From the NCBI GenBank assembly GCA_965656715.1, contig CBFHLR010000048.1:1-22571 (forward strand): a stretch of 22,571 bases of DNA. Reading direction: 5' to 3'. The notes under the pieces are model-generated. The model ran no database searches and had not been told where the DNA came from. It saw only the letters and a list, made by a program, of their open reading frames with translations. Below, in pieces: positions 17,890 to 22,571 of this stretch. How positions within the stretch are numbered: the stretch's first letter is position 1; every line of letters starts with the position of its first letter. The stretch comes from Coraliomargarita sp965656715. GTDB lineage: Bacteria; Verrucomicrobiota; Verrucomicrobiia; Opitutales; Coraliomargaritaceae. A program made the position numbers and the translations under genes.

Positions 17890-18865
17890 GAAAATTGATA
17901 AATGGCTAGAGACAAACACCTTCCACCATGGCGAATTCTGGGATATCCTGAAACTCGTTCGCCTCAAGGAAGAACAAGGTCTTAAGATTTCACTCTGCAT
18001 TCCTACGCTCAACGAAGAGAAGACGATCGGTAAAGAGATCGTCATCCTGAAGTCTGAGCTGATGGAACGCTACCCGCTCATCGACGAGTTCGCAGTCATC
18101 GACTCCGGCTCCAAGGATAAGACACTCGAAGTCGCTGCCTCGTTTGGCGCCGACACCTATAGTGCGGAAGACATTCTGCCCGAAGTAGGCAACAAGCCCG
18201 GAAAAGGCGAAAACCTGTGGAAAGCCATCTACCAGCTGAAGGGCGACATCATCATTTATGTCGATGCCGATATCAGCAATATCCACCCGCGCTTTGTCTA
18301 TGGCATCGTTGGGCCACTGATCATCAACGAATCGATCAAATACTGTAAGGCCTTCTATGACCGACCCATCACCTACTCCACTGGTGTCCGCGCTAGTGGC
18401 GGTGGCCGTGTCACCGAAATCCTGATACGCCCGCTGTTCTCACTCTTCTTCCCGGAACTCACTTCGCTTATTCAGCCACTTTCTGGTGAATTCGCCGTGC
18501 GCCGCGAAGTGCTCGAGAAGATTCCGTTTCCAATCGGCTACGGTGTCGAAACCGCACACATTCTAGATGTGTATCAGGAATGGGGGCTCGAAGCCTTTGC
18601 TCAGTGTGATCTAGATCAACGCATCCACCGCAATCAAAGCACCAACGCACTCGGCAAGATGTCCTTCGGGATCTTACAGACCTTCCTCAATCGCATGAAG
18701 AAATACGGCATGGTCGATAAGATGCCCGACATGGCAACGCTCTATCGACAGTTCCAAGCGGAGGGCAATCACTACGAATTGCTGAAAAAGGAAATCGTCG
18801 AATGCGAGCGCCCACCCATGGTGACTATCCCAGCTTACTGCGAGAAATACGGCATTAAGCAGTAG
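17882..18865 (+). CDS. gpgS: Glucosyl-3-phosphoglycerate synthase (GT81)
   Basis: Transfers glucose from an NDP-glucose to 3-phosphoglycerate, giving glucosyl-3-phosphoglycerate, the precursor of the compatible solute glucosylglycerate. The 327-residue protein is the right length and shows the GT81 pattern throughout: FHHGEFWDILKLVRLKEEQ, SLCIPTLNEEKTIG, IDSGSKDKT, the metal-binding VDADIS (D128, D130), GGGRVTEILIRPLFSLFFPEL, IQPLSGEFAVRR, GYGVETAHILDV, and the metal-ligand region QRIHRNQ (H249). GGAGG eight bases before the ATG lies within the M20-like gene, and the genes overlap by eight bases. A cloverleaf repeat separates it from the following GT4. In actinobacteria the same enzyme starts methylglucose lipopolysaccharide synthesis; a solute role is likelier here. 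Confidence 0.95.
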   Translation: MSKKIDKWLETNTFHHGEFWDILKLVRLKEEQGLKISLCIPTLNEEKTIGKEIVILKSELMERYPLIDEFAVIDSGSKDKTLEVAASFGADTYSAEDILPEVGNKPGKGENLWKAIYQLKGDIIIYVDADISNIHPRFVYGIVGPLIINESIKYCKAFYDRPITYSTGVRASGGGRVTEILIRPLFSLFFPELTSLIQPLSGEFAVRREVLEKIPFPIGYGVETAHILDVYQEWGLEAFAQCDLDQRIHRNQSTNALGKMSFGILQTFLNRMKKYGMVDKMPDMATLYRQFQAEGNHYELLKKEIVECERPPMVTIPAYCEKYGIKQ

Positions 18866-18874
18866 ATTGTCCAT

Positions 18875-18940
18875 TGTAGGGCCTTTGCTTGCAAAGCGCC
18901 GCCGATTCTGAGTCGGCATCGTGCAAGCACGAGCCCTACA
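18875..18940. repeat. 66-bp cloverleaf palindromic repeat
   Basis: Outer arms TGTAGGGC (18875-18882) and GCCCTACA (18933-18940) pair perfectly. Inside are three hairpins: CTTTGCTTGCAAAG (18883-18896), GCCGATTCTGAGTCGGC (18901-18917) and TCGTGCAAGCACGA (18919-18932), separated only by CGCC and A. The whole folds as a closed four-way junction in DNA or RNA. It lies between gpgS and the next glycosyltransferase; a decayed copy is at 22418-22485. Confidence 0.9.
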
Positions 18941-18964
18941 TGATACGAATAGAAGGCATTCAAC

Positions 18965-20431
18965 ATGACTAAGCCGCTACGGATCGCGATTGTGCACTAC
19001 CACCTCAAGCGTGGGGGTGTCACACGCGTGATCGAATCAACCTTGCGTGGTTTCGCTCAACAAGCCGACGCACCCAGTTGCGTCGTGCTCGCAGGCGATG
19101 TGCCCGACGACGTGAACTTCAAAGCTCAAGCCGTCGAGGTGTCAGGCCTGCAGTATTCAAATGCGCAAGCTGAGACGCCCTCACCGCAGTCCTTGGTTAC
19201 AGCACTCAGAGACGCTGCTGAAAAAGCGCTGGGTGGACCGCCAGACCTCTGGCATATCCACAATCATTCCTTGGGAAAAAACAACTCAATGCCCGGCATT
19301 ATCTCGCTGCTAGCCGAGCAAGGTGAAGCCCTGCTGCTACACATGCATGACTTCGCCGAAGATGGACGGCCCACCAACTACGAGCTCAATCAAGTAAACA
19401 AAGACTTTGCTCAAAAGCTCTACCCGAACAGCCCACGCGTGCACTACGCAGTGCTCAACGGACGCGACGAATCCATATTCCAACAGAGTGGTGTATCCAA
19501 AAGTCAATTACACCAGCTAGCCAATCCAGTAGAAGGTGCAGCACTCTGCGAAAGTGATCGTGCTTCAGAAGAAATCTTAAAGGAACTCAACGCCAAGCGA
19601 CTCATCCTGTATCCAGTGCGCGCCGTGCGCCGCAAGAACTTTGGCGAGCTCCTACTGTGGGCGGCAGTTGCCCAGACGGGCGACGTCTTTGCCACCACAC
19701 TTGGCCCAACCAATCAAAATTATCAGGCCGCCTACGAGGACTGGCAGCAGTTTGCAAAGACGAATCAACTGCCCGTCCAATTTGGAATCGGCGAACGCTA
19801 CGACTGGTCATTCGAGTCCATCATGCAGAGCGCAGATTGTATCTGCACCACCAGTATCGCGGAAGGNNNNNNNNNNGAACCTGCACTGTTTAGCAAAGCC
19901 ATCGTCGGCCGCGACCTGCCGCAGATCACTGCCGACTTCAAAGCCCAAGGCGTTCAACTCGATCACCTTTACAGTCACTTGGGCGTGCCTCTCGACTGGA
20001 TCGACCTTGATGCACTACGTGAACAAATACAAAACGAATTGAAACAGTCCTACACAGCCTACGGCATTGCACTCCCAAGTGATGCCACAGAGCGTGCCTT
20101 GAATGGTCTCATTCAGAGCGACACCATCGACTTCTCCGGTCTGGACGAATCGAATCAACAGGCTGTCATCCAGCGCTTGGTCGACAATCCAGCACTACGC
20201 GAGCAGATCGAACTTCCGGCACTCCTATCCGCCGAGGCCAACGAATGTGTCACAGCCAATGCAGCGTGCATCGGACAAAACTACGCACTCCCGAAGTATG
20301 CGCAGACCTTGACCACACTCTATCAAACAATCAGCGAGGCTGATGCCTCCCAACCAAGCGATTACTTCTCGCCTGACACCGTGCTCAACGGTTTCCTAAA
20401 ACCTGAAACCTTCCGCCTTTTACGCACCTAG
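18965..20431 (+). CDS. GT4-like glycosyltransferase downstream of gpgS (contains assembly gap)
   Basis: GT-B glycosyltransferase, about 488 residues. N-terminal domain: IAIVHYHLKRGGVTRVIE (glycine loop), PDLWHIHNHSLGKN, LLLHMHDFAEDGRP. Donor domain: LILYPVRAVRRKNFGELLLWA and CTTSIAEG followed by the gap, then EPALFSKAIVGRDLPQ. Ten N at 19867-19876 fall on the EGxG...E catalytic-loop motif; the frame stays open, but residues are missing or unknown. The C-terminal 150 residues are helical and lack a clear known domain. It follows gpgS by 99 bases holding the cloverleaf repeat and precedes the HAD gene by seven bases. It may glycosylate glucosyl-3-phosphoglycerate, as proposed for mannosylglucosylglycerate pathways; this is inferred from context only. 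Confidence 0.82.
   Translation: MTKPLRIAIVHYHLKRGGVTRVIESTLRGFAQQADAPSCVVLAGDVPDDVNFKAQAVEVSGLQYSNAQAETPSPQSLVTALRDAAEKALGGPPDLWHIHNHSLGKNNSMPGIISLLAEQGEALLLHMHDFAEDGRPTNYELNQVNKDFAQKLYPNSPRVHYAVLNGRDESIFQQSGVSKSQLHQLANPVEGAALCESDRASEEILKELNAKRLILYPVRAVRRKNFGELLLWAAVAQTGDVFATTLGPTNQNYQAAYEDWQQFAKTNQLPVQFGIGERYDWSFESIMQSADCICTTSIAEXXXXEPALFSKAIVGRDLPQITADFKAQGVQLDHLYSHLGVPLDWIDLDALREQIQNELKQSYTAYGIALPSDATERALNGLIQSDTIDFSGLDESNQQAVIQRLVDNPALREQIELPALLSAEANECVTANAACIGQNYALPKYAQTLTTLYQTISEADASQPSDYFSPDTVLNGFLKPETFRLLRT
19867..19876. other. Assembly gap (10 N)
   Basis: Ten undetermined bases inside the GT4 gene. Frame is preserved as written (Gly, three unknown residues, Glu), but GT4 proteins usually have about six residues between EG and the EP that follows, so the true gap may be longer. 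Confidence 0.98.
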
Positions 20432-20438
20432 CCTAGCC

Positions 20439-21332
20439 ATGAGCTTAGAAACCTGGACTCAACTCATTCGCTCACGCTGCCAGACTGGACCCGTCGTCCT
20501 CCCGGATGATGCGGCTCCACGCTTGGAACAGCTCGAAGGCATCAAAGCCGTCATTTTCGATGTGTATGGCACCCTCTTCAGCTCTGGCGTCGGAGACATC
20601 AGCCTAGCCACCGAGCAGAATCGTGACTCGGAGCTCAAAGCGACCTTGTCTGCCAACGGCATCACACTCACAACAAGCGCAGAAGCAGCACGCTTCGACG
20701 ACATCCTGCACGCCCACATCAATGCACATCAAACGACGCGTAAAACCAAAGGCATCGAATACCCCGAAGTCGAGATACGCGATGTCTGGGTCGACTTTAT
20801 CCAAGCATTGGCTAGCGAAGGTCTCATCGAGCAAGACTTCGAAGCGGACATTGAAACACTGGTCATCGATTACGAGAGTCGCGTCAACCCGACCCAAGCG
20901 ATGCCGGAATTGGACAACACATTGAGTGCATTGCATCAAAGCGGGCAAGTGCTTGGCATCATCTCGAATGCACAGTTCTACACTCGGCTCTTGTTCGACA
21001 CTTATCTCGATAAAGATCTTGAGCAACTACACTTCGATGAACGCATCAACGTTTGGTCCTATCGCGAACTAGAGGGCAAACCCTCGCAAGCGCTCTACCG
21101 CCTATCAGCCGCACATCTAAAACAACACCACGGCATCGAAGCACAGGAAGTGCTCTACATCGGCAACGACATGCGCAACGACATCTGGCCCGCCAGCGAA
21201 GTTGGCTTCAAAACAGCGCTCTTCGCTGGCGACACACTCTCACTGCGTCGACGTAAAGATCATCCGAATTGCGCAAAACTGATCGCCGACTTGGAAATCA
21301 CTTCACTGGCACAGATTCTCGAGTGTATTTAG
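20439..21332 (+). CDS. HAD-superfamily hydrolase with DxYGT nucleophile motif
   Basis: Cytosolic HAD-fold hydrolase, 297 residues with an N-terminal extension of about 35 residues. Motif I is FDVYGTLF (nucleophile D41), motif II S176 in GIISNAQ, motif III K214 in EGKPSQALY, and motif IV GNDMRND (242-248). A helical cap of about 100 residues lies between motifs I and II (C1 type). The position two after the nucleophile is Tyr (Y43), whereas phosphatases normally have Asp as acid/base. DxYGT is typical of haloacid-dehalogenase-like members. By position (seven bases after the GT4, third after gpgS) it should be the phosphatase of a phosphorylated glycoside, but the motif makes that uncertain. 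It ends the series; a hairpin and the convergent queG follow. Confidence 0.85.
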   Translation: MSLETWTQLIRSRCQTGPVVLPDDAAPRLEQLEGIKAVIFDVYGTLFSSGVGDISLATEQNRDSELKATLSANGITLTTSAEAARFDDILHAHINAHQTTRKTKGIEYPEVEIRDVWVDFIQALASEGLIEQDFEADIETLVIDYESRVNPTQAMPELDNTLSALHQSGQVLGIISNAQFYTRLLFDTYLDKDLEQLHFDERINVWSYRELEGKPSQALYRLSAAHLKQHHGIEAQEVLYIGNDMRNDIWPASEVGFKTALFAGDTLSLRRRKDHPNCAKLIADLEITSLAQILECI

Positions 21333-21337
21333 GGCTG

Positions 21338-21357
21338 ACCTTCAGCAAATTGAAGGT
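21338..21357. terminator. Hairpin between convergent HAD and queG genes
   Basis: ACCTTCA and TGAAGGT pair around GCAAAT, five bases after the HAD stop and 11 before the queG stop. No T-tract follows on either strand, so it would be a weak bidirectional end signal at most. Confidence 0.35.
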
Positions 21358-21367
21358 TGGTGTTCCT

Positions 21368-22390
21368 CTACAGACTCTCGCGCCCAACAATTTGCTGAAC
21401 CGCCCACTTAGCATGTTCGGCAACCATAGCGTCCTCATCTTGAGCGACCTCTTGCAAAGCAGGCAGATCCTCAGCGGTCCCAATATTGCCAAGCACCACG
21501 CATATATTCCTGCGAAAACGGTGTAATTTCAAACGACGCATCGGAGAGCCCTGCATGCGGGCTTTGAAAGTCTCGTCATCCCATTTGAGCAACTCACCTA
21601 AATCTTCCAATTCGCGCGGTGCAAACTTCGCCTCCTCAGTTGGCGTTGCCCACTTATTCCATGGGCACACATCCAAGCATTCATCGCAGCCATAGAGCCG
21701 GTCGCCAATTGCCTCGCGATATTCGACAGGTATCACCCCGTCATGCTCGATCGTGAGATAAGAAATACAGCGGCGGGCATCGAGCTGATACGGAGCGGTG
21801 ATTGCTTTCGTCGGGCACACATCAATACAGCGACTGCAACTACCACAGCGATCTTTGGCAGCTGCCTCAGACGGCAAATCGAGGGTGGTGACAATATTTC
21901 CAAGGAAGGACCAGGTGCCACGTTTCGGCTCAATCAGAATCGTGCTCTTCCCCTGCCAACCGAGCCCGGCGGCCTCCGCAATGGACTTTTCCAATAGAGG
22001 GCCCGTGTCCACATAGGGCCGTTGCGCCGCACCATACTCATCCCGCAAAATACGGCAGAGCTTTTTCAAGCGCTTGAGCATCATGTTGTGGTAGTCGTCG
22101 CCCAACGCGTATTTGGCGATACGGTAACGTCGATCCGGATCGGGCTGATAGTAATTCATACCGAACACCAGAATGCTACGTGCTTCGGGCAACAGGTTTT
22201 CCGGATTCAGGCGACGGTCGTTGTTGTTCGCCATCCACCCCATGGTGCCGTTCTGACCATCGGCAATCCAACGTTCGTAGTAATCGGCACGCAGTGTCAT
22301 CGGCACTTTCGCCACAGCAAAGGAGTGAAAGCCCAGCGCACGCGCCTCGACCTCCATCCGTTCCTTAATCTGCTGTGGGCAGTGTTCCAT
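21368..22390 (-). CDS. queG: Epoxyqueuosine reductase
   Basis: Last step of queuosine synthesis: cobalamin- and Fe-S-dependent reduction of epoxyqueuosine in tRNA. From the ATG at 22390 the protein has 340 residues. It shows PYVDTGPLLEKSIAEAAGLGWQGKST with catalytic D128, two ferredoxin-type clusters (RCGSCSRCIDVCPTKA with cysteines 182, 185, 188 and 192; then C208 and YGCDECLDVCPWNKW), and a C-terminal helical repeat tail. The frame is open further upstream to an ATG at 22471, but that extension is encoded by a dispersed repeat and does not look like protein. The start at 22390 puts ARALGFHSFAVAKV at the usual distance; the ATG at 22357 is an alternative. No Shine-Dalgarno is evident. It converges on the HAD gene. 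Confidence 0.95.
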   Translation of the reverse strand: MEHCPQQIKERMEVEARALGFHSFAVAKVPMTLRADYYERWIADGQNGTMGWMANNNDRRLNPENLLPEARSILVFGMNYYQPDPDRRYRIAKYALGDDYHNMMLKRLKKLCRILRDEYGAAQRPYVDTGPLLEKSIAEAAGLGWQGKSTILIEPKRGTWSFLGNIVTTLDLPSEAAAKDRCGSCSRCIDVCPTKAITAPYQLDARRCISYLTIEHDGVIPVEYREAIGDRLYGCDECLDVCPWNKWATPTEEAKFAPRELEDLGELLKWDDETFKARMQGSPMRRLKLHRFRRNICVVLGNIGTAEDLPALQEVAQDEDAMVAEHAKWAVQQIVGRESL

Positions 22391-22417
22391 CCGAAGGATA
22401 TACTGGTGCAGCCTAAT

Positions 22418-22485
22418 GGCCCAAGTCCAGCTTGCAAAGCACTGCCCCTTGAGCATGACGGCATCGTGCAAGCTCGAGCCCTACA
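22418..22485. repeat. Degenerate copy of the cloverleaf repeat
   Basis: The right part GGCATCGTGCAAGCTCGAGCCCTACA matches 18915-18940 with one or two changes, and CTTGCAAAGC on the left matches the first hairpin. The outer left arm TGTAGGGC and the middle hairpin are not recognisable. It lies just upstream of queG and creates its false upstream start codons. Confidence 0.7.
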
Positions 22486-22529
22486 AAGAGAAAAAGAAAG
22501 CTCCTCCCCTGCGAAGATGACATGGGAGT

Positions 22530-22561
22530 TGTCAGGCGGGACATCACCGCAGACCCTGACA
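22530..22561. repeat. Inverted repeat at the window end
   Basis: TGTCAGG (22530-22536) and CCTGACA (22555-22561) are perfect complements around an 18-base GC-rich loop. It could be another dispersed hairpin element or a structured leader; the window ends ten bases later. Confidence 0.4.
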
Positions 22562-22571
22562 GCCTATGAAC

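Noticed and set aside
22391..22471. N-terminal extension of QueG starting at 22471
   Set aside because: The extra codons are encoded mostly by the degenerate cloverleaf repeat and do not resemble QueG N-termini.

Overview
The window is about 22.6 kb of chromosomal, mostly housekeeping DNA from a Gram-negative-type bacterium. The gene set, moderately high GC and dense short hairpin repeats between genes look like a marine Verrucomicrobiota member (Opitutae/Puniceicoccales type). That assignment is inferred from the overall feel of the proteins and was not searched. Genes compatible with marine or saline life are present: a SulP anion transporter, an NhaC-type Na+/H+ antiporter, and the compatible-solute enzyme glucosyl-3-phosphoglycerate synthase.

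Layout. 1-1245 (minus): 5' part of a SulP transporter. 1485-1937 (minus): C-terminal remnant of an HlyD/EmrA-type membrane fusion protein between two terminators. 1952-8196 (minus): ahcY, metK, a beta-hydroxyacid dehydrogenase with basic tails, a metallo-beta-lactamase-fold hydrolase with an HTH-like N-terminus, and an NhaC-type antiporter. A 24-bp imperfect palindrome made of three octamers lies just upstream of metK and resembles an SAH-responsive (SahR-type) operator. 8237-8791: two tRNA-Leu genes (CAA and UAG) with terminators, flanked on both outer sides by truncated tRNA copies joined to inverted hairpin elements. 8818-11849 (minus): a GT4 glycosyltransferase and a GH13_18 sugar phosphorylase coupled by an ATGA overlap. 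12091-13020 (minus): xerD. 13223-14859 (plus): argA and an unknown small gene. 15043-15711 (minus): EntD-like phosphopantetheinyl transferase. 15887-21332 (plus): PPK2 kinase, an M20-like protein lacking the catalytic Glu pair, gpgS, a second GT4 (interrupted by a 10-N assembly gap) and a HAD hydrolase. 21368-22390 (minus): queG.

How the genes fit together. gpgS makes glucosyl-3-phosphoglycerate from NDP-glucose and 3-phosphoglycerate. A downstream GT4 and HAD protein could extend and dephosphorylate this product, in the manner of mannosylglucosylglycerate pathways. The GT4/GH13_18 pair 4 kb away could turn over a related glucoside, because GH13_18 includes glucosylglycerate and glucosylglycerol phosphorylases. 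The linked system, with a probably dead M20 homologue and a polyphosphate kinase in one apparent operon, is the most interesting metabolic prediction here.

The non-coding DNA is unusually structured. At least four kinds of short dispersed hairpin element occur: a 66-bp perfect cloverleaf, a GTAGC-type multi-hairpin family with covarying stems and nested arms, a GTTGGGGTC/GGCTTTAGCC element that sits at gene 3' ends and supplies one gene's stop codon, and paired TTCCGA/GACATGA hairpin elements around the tRNA genes. No CRISPR array, rRNA, complete insertion sequence or prophage was seen, and no gene-free stretch exceeds about 250 bases outside the tRNA region.
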